Origin: Terrirubrum flagellatum
Lineage (GTDB): Bacteria; Pseudomonadota; Alphaproteobacteria; Rhizobiales; Beijerinckiaceae
Reading direction: 5' to 3'
Length of the DNA: 64,000 bases
Assembly (NCBI RefSeq): GCF_022059845.1
Contig: NZ_CP091851.1
Span: 248,001-312,000 of the forward strand
The notes below the pieces were generated by a model. That model saw nothing but the letters and a program-made list of their open reading frames with translations, was not told the DNA's origin and did not search any database. This document shows positions 27,301 through 35,884 of the stretch, one piece after another. Within the stretch, counting starts at the first letter, position 1; every line of letters starts with the position of its first letter. The position numbers were made by a program, and so were the translations under genes.

Positions 27301-29210
27301 TCGCTCAGACGCACCTCGATGGCGGCGAGATCGATGGCTGCGCCTGACGGGCGCTCGATCAGCATGTCATGCATCCAGACGCGTTCCGCGTCGGGCGCAT
27401 TCGCAGGCGCAATGCGATAGGTGCGTTCGTTGAGAACGCGGAAGCCGATATTCTCAAGCACAGGCACGCGCTCGGAGAGCGGAATCGGCGCGCCGCGCAC
27501 GAACAGCTTCAGATGAATGCGATCCGCATCCTCGCCGCGGCGATAGAAATCGACGGCGCGTGGCGCATCGGCCGAAAGTTGCTCGATGACGGCGATGTCG
27601 GCGACGGCCTCATCGCCGGAGAAACTCTCGCGATAGGCGGCGTTGAAAGCTTCGGCATAGCGCAGTCCGAGCGCGCGGCCTTCATCGCCGATGCGTTTCG
27701 AAATGAGTTCGTCGCGCAGAGCGTCCGACCAGGTGCGGGTGATGCCGAGGATGCCGGCTTCAAGCGTCGCGCGCTCGATGACGGGCGTTTTTCCTTCGTC
27801 GCGGCCGATGATGTAATGCGTGCGCGCCAGCGGTCCCTCGGGATAGGAGGGGTAAGCTGCGGAGACGCGTCCCTTGTAGAGAGAGGCGAGGAAATCGCCG
27901 ATCTTCTTGCGAACGGCGGTGTCGTAACGGTCCTTGGGAACGAAGACGATCACCGACACGAAGCGGTCGAACGTGTCGATGCGCGCCAGCGCGCGCACGC
28001 GGGGTCGCTCATAGAGCGCGAGAATATCCTGGGCGAAGCGCTGCAGCGCCTCAGCGTCGACCTGGAAAAGCTCGTCGCGCGGATAGTTCTCCAGCACATG
28101 CATCAGCGCGCGGCCGGAATGGCTGGTCGGATCGTAACCGGCGCCGGCGGCGACTTCCGTGATCTTGCGCCTGATATAGGGAATGGCGCTCGGCGACTCG
28201 ATATAGGCGTTGGAGGAGAAGAGGCCGACAAGGCGCATTTCGCCTTCGAGCTTGCCGTCGGCGGAGAACAGCTTCACGCCGACATAATCGAGATGCACCG
28301 GCCGATGCACGCGCGACTTGACGTTCGCCTTGGTGATGATGAGGGCGGCGGGCCTTGCAAGAAACGCCCGGATTTCAGGCGTAACCGAGAGCAGCTTGCC
28401 GCCGCGTCGCATCACCTGCACGTCCGGATCGCGCAGGATGCCGAGGCCGGAGCCGTCGACGGGAGTCGCCGCTGCATCGCCGCGCGGATATTTGTAGACG
28501 CGCAAGCCTAGGAACGTGAAGTTGTCTTCCGCCAGCCAGTCGAGAAACGCGATCGCCTCCGAGATTTCCTCTCGCGGCAGCGGCGGCGGGTTGGCGCGAT
28601 AGGAGAGGCCCGCGGAAGCGAGCTGTCCGCGCATCGCAACCCAGTCGGCGACGGCGACGCGCACGTCGCGATAGACGCGATCGAGTCCCTCGGCGATCGC
28701 CTGGCGCGAGTTCTCCAGCGCGGGCCGATCGATGACGATCTCGATCAGGCTCTCACGGCGCGCGCCTTCAGGCGCGCTCGATGTCGCGTCGCCGGCGAAG
28801 CGGACGAAAGCGCCCTTCGCGTCGCGCTCGATCGCGAGAATGGGATGCAGCACAAGCAGCGGCTCGATGCCCTGGCCGGCGATTTCCGCCAGTGTGGAAT
28901 CGAGCAGAAACGGCATGTTGTCGTTCACGATCTCGATGAGCGTGAGATCGCGCGGCTGGCCGTTGATCGTCGCGGTGAGGTCGCTCAGCGTGATGTTGTG
29001 CGTCTGCGGCGCGCGTGGCGACGAGAGATGGCTGTAGGCGATCGCCGCCGCATCCTTCCTGAACGAGGCGTCGAATGCGGAAATGTCCTCGGCCGATGCG
29101 CGCGCGAACAGAAGATCGGCGAATGTGGAAGGCTGGGTCTTCGGCGGCGATTTTGAAGTCTTCGGAGGCGTTTCGGATTTGGCTTTGGCGGGCTTCTTCT
29201 TGTCAAGCAT
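24387..29210 (-). CDS. gdhB: NAD-specific glutamate dehydrogenase, large (180-kDa class)
   Basis: A 1607-residue protein oxidising glutamate to 2-oxoglutarate and ammonia with NAD. The start is set at ATG 29210 with a perfect GGAGG seven bases before; an in-frame extension to 29333 would reach into a repeat. A Lys/Pro-rich leader (about 1-28) precedes long N-terminal ACT-like regulatory regions. The catalytic core shows VARGGLRWSDRPQDFRTEVL, NAVIVPVGAKGGFFAKKLP, GVGDMSGDVFGNGAL and FGGIGTYIRA around 720-1130. The C-terminal segment (about 1150-1607) is typical of this class. It is catabolic, allowing growth on glutamate-family amino acids. Confidence 0.96.
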   Translation of the reverse strand: MLDKKKPAKAKSETPPKTSKSPPKTQPSTFADLLFARASAEDISAFDASFRKDAAAIAYSHLSSPRAPQTHNITLSDLTATINGQPRDLTLIEIVNDNMPFLLDSTLAEIAGQGIEPLLVLHPILAIERDAKGAFVRFAGDATSSAPEGARRESLIEIVIDRPALENSRQAIAEGLDRVYRDVRVAVADWVAMRGQLASAGLSYRANPPPLPREEISEAIAFLDWLAEDNFTFLGLRVYKYPRGDAAATPVDGSGLGILRDPDVQVMRRGGKLLSVTPEIRAFLARPAALIITKANVKSRVHRPVHLDYVGVKLFSADGKLEGEMRLVGLFSSNAYIESPSAIPYIRRKITEVAAGAGYDPTSHSGRALMHVLENYPRDELFQVDAEALQRFAQDILALYERPRVRALARIDTFDRFVSVIVFVPKDRYDTAVRKKIGDFLASLYKGRVSAAYPSYPEGPLARTHYIIGRDEGKTPVIERATLEAGILGITRTWSDALRDELISKRIGDEGRALGLRYAEAFNAAYRESFSGDEAVADIAVIEQLSADAPRAVDFYRRGEDADRIHLKLFVRGAPIPLSERVPVLENIGFRVLNERTYRIAPANAPDAERVWMHDMLIERPSGAAIDLAAIEVRLSETLLAVLAGDAESDGLNALTLEAGLPWRSIAMLRTLTRYMRQLVVPYTLDYMASALVRNGAIAAQIVELFTARFDPAAKGTMADRITQQNVILGDITAALDGVSNLDEDRILRRLVNLVQSALRTSFYQLDASGKPRIAIACKFDSHKVEGMPLPKPFREIFVYAPRVEGVHLRFGKVARGGLRWSDRPQDFRTEVLGLVKAQQVKNAVIVPVGAKGGFFAKKLPSPSDRQAWMAEGVEAYKLFVSTLLDLTDNLVGEKVVPPALTVRHDEDDPYLVVAADKGTATFSDIANAISIEHGHWLGDAFASGGSVGYDHKKMGITARGAWEAVKRHFREIDIDIQTQPITVVGVGDMSGDVFGNGALLSQAMKIVAAFDHRDIFIDPTPDAAASWKERQRLFDLPRSSWQDYDKTLISQGGGVYSRSAKSIVLSEQARVALGIDRATMTPAELMNAILRAPADLLWFGGIGTYIRATNERDAEVGDRANDAIRIAGVDLRCKVIGEGANLGCTQLGRIEAAKRGVKLNTDAIDNSAGVNTSDVEVNIKIALARPAADGRLPAKKRDTLLASMTDEVGQLVLRNNYLQTLALSLAERRGPEDMPFISRFMRRLEAEGRLDRTVETLPDDATVAQRAARGEGMTRPELAVILAYAKLSLHDIILSSSAPDEPYLAGELNRYFPSAMRAKFADEIATHRLRREIVSTQLANAIVNRGGPTIIERVTQGGAAAATDVALAYAATRDSLGLLDLNIAIDALDGKVRGVFQLELYARVQQALLASLSWFAAARASGAFEMSRDVETIRKAVSEIVKNVDTLLPHENAVLLKADRESLVAQGVPDEAAAHLAALDIISAAPGVVRTAQQIKRPVADVMRRQLELIDLLKLEAVRVKARAIAARDEFEQRARDQAVAAIDEAQTRLVATVAAAKADSLEEWRGKHARALAAANDDVASFVGADPNLARLIVAASSISALAKA

Positions 29211-29319
29211 CAACGCCTCCCCATGGCGCGCAATTTTGCACGGCCTTGTTTCACGACGGGCCCTGCTCTTGCTACTCTTGTCGCACGCCGGCGACAATGC
29301 CGCGACAGCCGCGCGTCCA

Positions 29320-29586
29320 GGGCCAATCGACATTCATGGTTTGGAGCGTGGTATGAGCGCAAATCGCTCAGCTTCAGGAGCAAGGCCGCCGCAAGGGTTC
29401 TCCCCTTGCAAGGCGTTGCGACGCCGAGATGAGCGATTTGCGCCATACCCCTTCGGGGCGCGGCGGATTTGGCCCCTGAATGCGTTGAAAAGCCCTTGTG
29501 GCGGACAACGCCACCGCGGTCTTTTCGCCTGTTCAGGTCCCAAATCCGACACGCGCCACGCCCGAAACATGAATGTCGATTGGCCC
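29320..29586. repeat. 267-bp palindromic element with 19-bp perfect terminal inverted repeats
   Basis: The ends GGGCCAATCGACATTCATG (29320-29338) and its exact complement (29568-29586) enclose two more hairpins: 29350-29370 with 29430-29449, and 29464-29492 with 29521-29548. No credible protein is encoded and no obvious target duplication flanks it. It occupies most of the 411-bp gap between the GDH start and the peroxidase-related gene. It looks like a MITE-like or RIME-like mosaic element. Confidence 0.85.
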
Positions 29587-29621
29587 TAACCCGTTGCTCA
29601 CAAGATGAGGAGGAAGTGGAT

Positions 29622-30272
29622 ATGACAACAGCAAGGCGACAGGATGCGAAGCCGCTGGCGGGCAAGTCGAAGCGTCCCGATGTCGGCGAGACGCCGCGGC
29701 GCCAGGACGGGCGGCCGAAGCCGATGGCGCTTGATCTGCCGCAGGCGGCCTTGTCGCCTGACATGCAGGCCTATTTCGCCAAATGCGACGAAAAGATCGG
29801 CTTCGTGCCGAATGTGCTGCAGGCCTATGCGATTGATGATGCGAAGCTGCAGGCGTTCGCCGCGTTCTACAATGATCTCATGCTCGCGCCTTCGGGGTTG
29901 TCGAAGCTCGAGCGCGAGATGATCGCTGTCGCGGTGTCGGCCGAGAACAGGTGCTTTTATTGCCTTGCAGCGCATGGCGCCGCAGTGCGTCAACTGTCCG
30001 GCGATCCCGTTCTGGGAGAATTGATGGCGATGAACTATCGCGCCGCGGATCTCTCGGCGCGGCATCGCGCCATGCTGGATTTTTCGGTGAAGATGACTAG
30101 CGAAAGCTATGCGATCGATGAGAATGATCGCGAGGCGCTGCGGCGCGCCGGTTTCACGGACCGCGATGTCTGGGACATCGCCGCGACCGCGTCCTTCTAC
30201 AATATGTCGAACCGGATGGCGTCCGCGGTCGATATGCGTCCAAACCTGGAATACCACGCCCAGGCGCGATGA
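29622..30272 (+). CDS. Peroxidase-related enzyme, AhpD/carboxymuconolactone-decarboxylase fold
   Basis: The 216-residue protein starts at ATG 29622 behind GAGGAGG. After a basic, low-complexity leader of about 30 residues, the CMD/AhpD-like domain contains the redox motif NRCFYCLAAHGA (CxxC, about residues 108-119) with the proton-relay His, and FSVKMTSESYAIDE and DVWDIAATASFYN typical of the peroxidase-related (TIGR01926) group. It is probably a cytosolic thiol peroxidase-type enzyme. The extended N-terminus is unusual. A hairpin terminator follows. Confidence 0.87.
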   Translation: MTTARRQDAKPLAGKSKRPDVGETPRRQDGRPKPMALDLPQAALSPDMQAYFAKCDEKIGFVPNVLQAYAIDDAKLQAFAAFYNDLMLAPSGLSKLEREMIAVAVSAENRCFYCLAAHGAAVRQLSGDPVLGELMAMNYRAADLSARHRAMLDFSVKMTSESYAIDENDREALRRAGFTDRDVWDIAATASFYNMSNRMASAVDMRPNLEYHAQAR

Positions 30273-30287
30273 TTGCAAATTGAGCGC

Positions 30288-30315
30288 AAAAAAACGGCCG
30301 GCAAAGCCGGCCTTT
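30288..30315 (+). terminator. Hairpin terminator after the peroxidase-related gene
   Basis: A-rich run, then GGCCGGC-AAA-GCCGGCC and TTT. The stem is strong (7 GC pairs) but the T run is short, so termination efficiency is uncertain. The rest of the gap to 30561 holds nothing recognisable. Confidence 0.55.
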
Positions 30316-30561
30316 GGAGGTTTGATCGATTGGCCCGGCCGGCGCCCCGTTCAGGGGGCTGGGGGGCTGACGTTCCGAGCGGAGCGCCGCCGGGCCTTCG
30401 AGGCAACGATTGAGATCATATGCCCGCGTGCGGCCGTGATTTGACCCGAACAGGGCGAAACTGTGGTAGTTGCACCCCAACACGTCGTTGTTTGCCGGGA
30501 TTGCGCGAGGGCAGGCTTCCGTCGCATCATCTACGCCAGCAAATCATCGGCAGGATTTCGC

Positions 30562-30942
30562 ATGATGGATTCGCAGGGCGGCGAGAACGCCGAGCCTCAG
30601 ATGGGCGGCGCCGTGGTGGCGCTTCACCGCCACCCGCCGGCGCCGACCACAGTCTTCGATAGAAAAGAATTGAATCAGATTCTTGATCTCTATGGCCGCA
30701 TGGTCGCGGCCGGGGAGTGGCGCGACTACGCCATCGATTTCGGTCGCGACATGGCGGTGTTCTCCGTCTTTCGTCGCGCCGCCGAAGTGCCGCTCTACAA
30801 GATCATCAAGGATGTGAGGACGCGGCAGAAGCAGGGGCTCTATCGCATCGTGGCGGCGACCGGCCTTGTGCTGAAGCGCGGCCATGAACTGCCGCGCGTG
30901 CTCGCCGTGATCGAGAAGAAGCCGACGCTGGTCGGGGCCTGA
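30562..30942 (+). CDS. DUF2794 family protein
   Basis: The 126-residue protein begins at ATG 30562 with AGGA upstream. A variable leader (GGAVVALHRHPP) is followed by the conserved block FDRKELNQILDLYGRMVAAG and WRDYAIDFGRDMAVFSVFRR, then VPLYKIIKD and LVLKRGHELPRVLAVI. This matches DUF2794, a small soluble family common in Hyphomicrobiales with no assigned function. An upstream extension to 30463 is unlikely because the family starts near here. Confidence 0.85.
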   Translation: MMDSQGGENAEPQMGGAVVALHRHPPAPTTVFDRKELNQILDLYGRMVAAGEWRDYAIDFGRDMAVFSVFRRAAEVPLYKIIKDVRTRQKQGLYRIVAATGLVLKRGHELPRVLAVIEKKPTLVGA

Positions 30943-31040
30943 CGCCGCACCAAAGAGGCGCTATTGACAGCGCGGTCATCCGTCTTGGGATTGCTGCTTT
31001 ACGGCCCGCGTCGGTGCTGATCGCCTTTCGGGACCTGCAG

Positions 31041-31577
31041 ATGGTTGAAGCTGTCACTTTCAGCATTCCTATTCTGCGCACGGAGAGACTGACGATACGC
31101 GCCATCCACGCAAGCGATCATGGCGATTTGCTTGCCCTTGCTCACGACGCGAAGGCGATGCGGTTCATGCATGAAGGTCCGCCTCCATCATCCGGCGACG
31201 TTTGGACCCGCATGACCATGGCTCTCGGACAATGGGCGCTGCGGGGCTACGGCATGATGGTTGCCGAGGACCGGGACGGTTTCGTTGGCAGGCTCGGTTT
31301 CTTTCACCCGCAGAACGCGCCTGATCCATTGCTCGTTTATGCGATTGCCTCGCGGGCATGGGGAAGGGGATATGCTACGGAAGGCGTGAAAGCAGTCGTT
31401 GACTGGATGATTGCGACCCATCGCCCAGACCGCATCATTGGAAATATTGATCCGCAAAATACCGCATCCGTTCGAGTCGCTGAAAAGCTGGGAGCGAAGC
31501 GGATCGGAACGACAAAGTGGGCTGATGCGCTTCTCGACGCGTGGGTCTTTCACGCCGAACAGCGGCGCCCTTCGTAG
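31041..31577 (+). CDS. GNAT-family N-acetyltransferase
   Basis: A 178-residue acetyltransferase of the RimJ/RimL type: ILRTERLTIRAIHASDHGDL at the start, GFVGRLGFFHPQ, and the acetyl-CoA-binding region SRAWGRGYATEGVKAVVDWM (R-x-x-G-x-G/A form) at about 110-130, then NTASVRVAEKLGAKRIG. The target may be a protein N-terminus, an amino acid or an antibiotic; it cannot be told. The ATG 31041 is chosen; a GTG at 31014 is possible. A strong terminator follows. Confidence 0.87.
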   Translation: MVEAVTFSIPILRTERLTIRAIHASDHGDLLALAHDAKAMRFMHEGPPPSSGDVWTRMTMALGQWALRGYGMMVAEDRDGFVGRLGFFHPQNAPDPLLVYAIASRAWGRGYATEGVKAVVDWMIATHRPDRIIGNIDPQNTASVRVAEKLGAKRIGTTKWADALLDAWVFHAEQRRPS

Positions 31578-31584
31578 GCAAACA

Positions 31585-31610
31585 AAAAGCCCCGCCGAAG
31601 CGGGGCTTTT
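31585..31610. terminator. Strong bidirectional intrinsic terminator
   Basis: A perfect 10-bp stem AAAAGCCCCG / CGGGGCTTTT with a six-base loop lies between the GNAT gene (+) and the Bax-inhibitor-like gene (-). A and T runs on both sides let it serve both converging transcripts. Confidence 0.9.
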
Positions 31611-31629
31611 CGCATTCAATTCTGTTCGC

Positions 31630-32373
31630 TTATTCGCGCTCGCCGAAGATGGAGAGCAGCGAGGTGAACATGTTGATGAAGTTCAGGTAAAGGTTCAGCG
31701 CGCCCATGACGGAGGCCTTGCCCATGGCGACGACGTCGCCAGCGACATAGTCATACTGCTCCTTGAGGCGCTGCGTGTCCCACGCGGTCAGACCCGCGAA
31801 GATCAGCACAGCAAGCACGTTGATCGCAAGGGCGAAGCCCGAGGCCTTGAAGAACAGCACGTTCAGCAGGCTCGCGATGATGATGCCGAACAGGCCCATC
31901 ACCAGGAACGAGCCCATGCCGCTGAGGCTGCGCTTCGTCGTGTAGCCCCAGAGCGACATGGCGGCGAAAGCGCCGGCAGTGGCGAGGAAGGCGTTGGCGA
32001 TCGAGCCAAGCTTGAACACGAAGAAGATCGAACCGAGCGACAGGCCCATCGAGGCCGCGAACGCCCAGAACACGCCCAGCAGCGTTCCGTAGCTCATGCT
32101 GTCGAGACGGAACGACATGAAGAGCACGAAGGCCAGCGGGGCCAGCATCACCACCCACTTCAGCGGCGACAGATACAACGCCTGCACGATCGGGCTGCCG
32201 AGGCCCAGCGTCGAAATGCCGAACGCCACGAGGCCCGAAATGGCGAGCCCCAGAATCATGTGATTGTAAATTCCGATCATGTAGGACCGGAGGCCCTGAT
32301 CATAGACAGCAGCCCCGGCGCCCGCCGCTCCGGACCCGTAGGTCGGATAGGCATTGCGGTCGAAGTCGGCCAT
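31630..32373 (-). CDS. Bax inhibitor-1 / YbhL-family membrane protein
   Basis: A 247-residue protein with seven predicted membrane segments starting around residue 30 (MIGIYNHMILGLAISGLVAFG). The TMBIM/UPF0005 signature is seen as LATAGAFAAMSLWGYTTKR and ends with LNLYLNFINMFTSLLSIFG. The start is ATG 32373 with AGAGGA upstream. E. coli YbhL/YccA relatives sit in the inner membrane; some modulate FtsH or act as pH-gated channels. It is a monocistronic gene, closed by the terminator at 31585. Confidence 0.9.
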   Translation of the reverse strand: MADFDRNAYPTYGSGAAGAGAAVYDQGLRSYMIGIYNHMILGLAISGLVAFGISTLGLGSPIVQALYLSPLKWVVMLAPLAFVLFMSFRLDSMSYGTLLGVFWAFAASMGLSLGSIFFVFKLGSIANAFLATAGAFAAMSLWGYTTKRSLSGMGSFLVMGLFGIIIASLLNVLFFKASGFALAINVLAVLIFAGLTAWDTQRLKEQYDYVAGDVVAMGKASVMGALNLYLNFINMFTSLLSIFGERE

Positions 32374-32555
32374 GGATGTTCCTCTCTGGATCGGCGCGGA
32401 CGCTCCGCGCTCGTGCGGGAAATATGGGGCGCCCGCCTCCTGCTGACAAGAGGCGTCAAGTCTCGGATGCGGCGCTCCGCAGATTTTCGGAGAGGTTTTT
32501 TCCGCCTGTCTTAACAGTTCCGGGGCGGTAATTCTTTCGCCTGCATGGACAATAT

Positions 32556-35144
32556 TTAAAGTGTTCGCAGCTTGGCGGCGATGTTTTCTCCCAACAATCG
32601 CCATGTTCCTGCAAGTCCAAGAATAATCGTCACTCCGATGGCAAGAAATGCTGTCAGTATCGCTCCCAGCAATTCGAAGGTGAATTCGAGCTGCATCAGC
32701 CTCGTCGTCACCAGCCAGGCGGCGATCGAGCCGGCGATGATCCCGAACAGGCTGACAAGCACGCCGAGCGCGCCATATTCGGCGACGAAGGCGAGCAGCA
32801 GCCGGCCGCGGGTTGCGCCCAGCGTCTTGAGGATCACCGCGTCATACTGGCGCGCGCGCTGGCCGGCGGCGAGGGCGCCCGCGAGCACCAGCAGGCTCGA
32901 CAGAATGGCGATGGCGCTCGCCCCCCTGATGGCGAGACCGAGTTGTTTGACGATCTTGTCAAAGGCTTCGATCGCGTCGCGCACGCGGACGCTGGTCACG
33001 GCCGGGAAGGCGACCGCGAGTTTGCGGATCAGCGCCGCCTCCTCGGCGGCTTCCGGCGGGTGATCATAAGCGACGGTGGCGAGATGGGTGTGCGGCGCCC
33101 CTGCGAAGATATTGGGCGAGAACACCATGACGAAATTGATGCCGAGAGAGCGCCACTCGATCTTGCGAAGGTTTGCGACGGTCGCCTCGATGTCGCGGCC
33201 GAGCACGTTCACCACGACCTTGTCGCCAATCTTCACATTGAGCCCCTTGGCGATCTCGGCGTCGAACGAGACCAGATTGGAGCCGCGATGATCAGGCGCC
33301 CACCACTCGCCCTCGACCACGCGCGAATTCTCTGGCGGGACCGCGGAGTAGGTCACGCCGCGGTCGCCTTCGAGCACCCATGAGATCTGGTCCGGCGCCT
33401 TGATGTCTTCGGCGCGGCGGCCGGCGAGCGAGACGATGCGGCCCCGCATCATCGGCACCCGGTCGGCCTTGGCGCCGGGCGCGGCTTCCGCCAGCGCGGC
33501 GTCGAAGCGCTTCGCGTCCGAATTCGGGATGTCGAGGAAGAAGAACGAGGGCGCGCGCTGCGGAATGTTGCGGCTGAGCTCGCGCCGGAGATTGCCGTCG
33601 ATTTCGGTGATCGCGACCAGCAGTGAAACTCCGAGGCCAAGCGAGAGCACGAGCGATGGCGTCAGCGAGCCCGGACGATGGATATTCGCGAGCGCAAGGC
33701 GCCATTCCGTGCGTCGCGGCCGCGGCAGGCGCGCGGCGGCGGCCATGATCAGGGTCGCGACGATGCGCAGCAAAAGAAAGACGCCAGCGACGGCCGCGAC
33801 GGTGATCGCCGCAGCGCGCCGCTCCCAGGCGAAGCCGATCGCGACCGCCGCCAGCGCGGCGACTGACAGAACCATCGCGATGACATAGGACCAGCGCGGC
33901 CATTTGCGCGCGGGGTCGACGCGGTCGCGAAACAGCGCAGCGACCGGCGTGTCATGCGCTTTGCCAAGCGGCCAGAGCGCGAAGGCGAGCGTCGTCACAT
34001 AGCCGTAGAGCACGCCCAAACCGGCGTCGCGCAGGCTTGGGGTGGGATCGATCGGGATGGGCAGGAGATCGCCGCCGAGCCAGGCGACGAGATAGGGCGC
34101 AACGAGGCCAATCGCGACGCCAATCGCGATGCCGATCGTCGCCATCGCGAGGACCTCGACGAGCGCGAGGCCGAATACGGCGCGCCCGCTGGCGCCGACC
34201 GCCTTCAGGATCGCGAAACTTTCCTGGCGCGCATCGATGAAGGCCTTCACCGCATTGGCGATGCCGACGCCGCCAACCACGAGCGCTGTGAGGCCGACGA
34301 TGGCGAGGAACTGGCTGAACCGATCGATATTGCGTCCGATGTTCGGTGATGCGTTCGTGCGCGAGCGGATTTCCCAGCCCGCCTGCGGCAGGTCGCGCTT
34401 CACGCCGTCGAGCGCCGCGTTGAGCGCGGCGTCGTCGAGCGGCGGCTGCGCCTGCACGCGGTAGATCTGCCTGAACAAGCTGCCGGGCTGGATCAATCCT
34501 GCGGCGTCGAGCGCCTGCTGCGAGGCGAGAAGACGCGGGCCGAAGCCGACGCCCGTCGCCAGCTTGTCGGGCTCTTCAACCAGCGTCGCGGCGATGGTGA
34601 CGCGCGCCACGCCGAATTCGGCGCTGTCGCCAACCTTGAGATTAAGGCGCGCCAGTACGAGCGGATCAGCGACGACGCCGAAGCTTCCGTCAGCGTTGCG
34701 CTTCAGCGCGTCGCGCCCGAGCGGCGGCTCAGTCTTCAGTTCGCCGACGGCGGGATAATTGGAATCAACCGCTTTCAGCTCGACCAGAGTGGCGTCGCCC
34801 GTCGGCGCGCGCAGCATGGCGCGAGCCGATGTGGCGACCGAGAGCGACCCGAGTTTTTCAAGGCGCGCGCGCTCGTCAGGCGTGATGTCGCGATTGACGA
34901 GGAAGAACGCTGCGTCGCCGCCGAGAATGGTGCGGCCTTCGCGGGCCATGCCGCCGACGAGGCTTGTCGACAGGGCGCCGATCGCGGTGATCGCGGCGAC
35001 GCCGAGCGCAAGGCAGGCGATGCAGACGCGAAAGCCGCTCAAACCCGCGCGCAGATCGCGCAACGCGATGCGAAAAATCGTGGCGAGAGGCACGCGGCCG
35101 CGCGAGGCGGGCGCGCCAAGGGAGTCGGCGGCTGCGACGCTCAC
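32556..35144 (-). CDS. ABC transporter permease, YbbP/FtsX-like (LolC/MacB superfamily)
   Basis: The 862-residue permease begins at GTG 35144, which overlaps the TGA of the ATPase gene (GTGA) and has GGAGGA upstream. It has one N-terminal helix, a long periplasmic region, then two FtsX domains (FLAIVGLTALVVGGVGIANAV near 255, and the C-terminal block from about 740), with about ten helices in total. The size and the two-FtsX-domain layout match E. coli YbbP, thought to work with YbbA in lipid or compound export or release from the inner membrane. It is co-translated with the ATPase. Confidence 0.88.
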   Translation of the reverse strand: MSVAAADSLGAPASRGRVPLATIFRIALRDLRAGLSGFRVCIACLALGVAAITAIGALSTSLVGGMAREGRTILGGDAAFFLVNRDITPDERARLEKLGSLSVATSARAMLRAPTGDATLVELKAVDSNYPAVGELKTEPPLGRDALKRNADGSFGVVADPLVLARLNLKVGDSAEFGVARVTIAATLVEEPDKLATGVGFGPRLLASQQALDAAGLIQPGSLFRQIYRVQAQPPLDDAALNAALDGVKRDLPQAGWEIRSRTNASPNIGRNIDRFSQFLAIVGLTALVVGGVGIANAVKAFIDARQESFAILKAVGASGRAVFGLALVEVLAMATIGIAIGVAIGLVAPYLVAWLGGDLLPIPIDPTPSLRDAGLGVLYGYVTTLAFALWPLGKAHDTPVAALFRDRVDPARKWPRWSYVIAMVLSVAALAAVAIGFAWERRAAAITVAAVAGVFLLLRIVATLIMAAAARLPRPRRTEWRLALANIHRPGSLTPSLVLSLGLGVSLLVAITEIDGNLRRELSRNIPQRAPSFFFLDIPNSDAKRFDAALAEAAPGAKADRVPMMRGRIVSLAGRRAEDIKAPDQISWVLEGDRGVTYSAVPPENSRVVEGEWWAPDHRGSNLVSFDAEIAKGLNVKIGDKVVVNVLGRDIEATVANLRKIEWRSLGINFVMVFSPNIFAGAPHTHLATVAYDHPPEAAEEAALIRKLAVAFPAVTSVRVRDAIEAFDKIVKQLGLAIRGASAIAILSSLLVLAGALAAGQRARQYDAVILKTLGATRGRLLLAFVAEYGALGVLVSLFGIIAGSIAAWLVTTRLMQLEFTFELLGAILTAFLAIGVTIILGLAGTWRLLGENIAAKLRTL

Positions 35145-35863
35145 GCGCGATCCTCCGCCAGCGCCTGATCGACATCGTCCTCGATGCGCCCATTGCGGAT
35201 GCGAATCACGCGATCGCATTTTTCCGCGAGTTCATTGTCATGGGTCACGATCACAAGCGTCGCGCCGCGTTCACGCTTCAATGCGAACAGGAGTTCGACA
35301 ATCTGTTCGCCGGTCGCGCCATCGAGATTTCCCGTCGGCTCGTCGGCGATCACGAGCGGCGGATGCGGCGCCACCGCGCGCGCGATGGCGACGCGCTGTT
35401 GTTCGCCGCCGGAGAGCTGCGAAGGATAGTGCCTGAGGCGATGGCCGAGACCGACATGGACAAGTTCGCGCTCGGCCTTCGCCCAGGCGTCGGGATCGTC
35501 GGCGAGTTCGAGCGGAACCGCGACATTCTCCAGCGCGGTCATGGTCGGGATGAGATGGAAGGACTGGAAGATGATGCCGATGCGCCGGCCGCGGAAGCGC
35601 GCCAGCGCATCCTCGTCGAGCGCGCCGAGCGTCTGGCCGTCGACGGTCACCGATCCCTTGTCGACCGGCTCCAGACCCGCGAGCGTCATCAGGAGCGTCG
35701 ATTTGCCGGAGCCGGAGGGGCCGACCAGCGCCACGATCTCGCCCGGCTCGATCTCCAGACTGATCCCGTTCAGGATATGGACGCGTGAGGCGCCGCTCCC
35801 GAGCGACAGGTGAACGTCATCGAGCTTGATCGATGGCGCGGGGCGGGGCGGCGTCATGAGCAT
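35141..35863 (-). CDS. ABC transporter ATP-binding protein, YbbA/LolD-like
   Basis: A 240-residue ATPase with Walker A GPSGSGKST (about 47), Q-loop FQSFHLIPTMT, signature LSGGEQQRVAIARA and Walker B LVIADEPTGNLD, followed by the H-loop in VTHDNEL. It is of the MacB/LolD class, which pairs with FtsX-type permeases. The start may be ATG 35863 or 35857. It is divergent from the GDSL esterase with about 21 bp between start codons, the same ybbA-tesA arrangement known in E. coli, so the promoters must overlap coding sequence. Confidence 0.92.
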   Translation of the reverse strand: MLMTPPRPAPSIKLDDVHLSLGSGASRVHILNGISLEIEPGEIVALVGPSGSGKSTLLMTLAGLEPVDKGSVTVDGQTLGALDEDALARFRGRRIGIIFQSFHLIPTMTALENVAVPLELADDPDAWAKAERELVHVGLGHRLRHYPSQLSGGEQQRVAIARAVAPHPPLVIADEPTGNLDGATGEQIVELLFALKRERGATLVIVTHDNELAEKCDRVIRIRNGRIEDDVDQALAEDRA

Positions 35864-35884
35864 GGATGGACCGGCGGAGACAAC

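Noticed and set aside
29211-29333. N-terminal extension of the glutamate dehydrogenase
   Set aside because: It runs into the 267-bp palindromic element, and a perfect GGAGG stands before the ATG at 29210.
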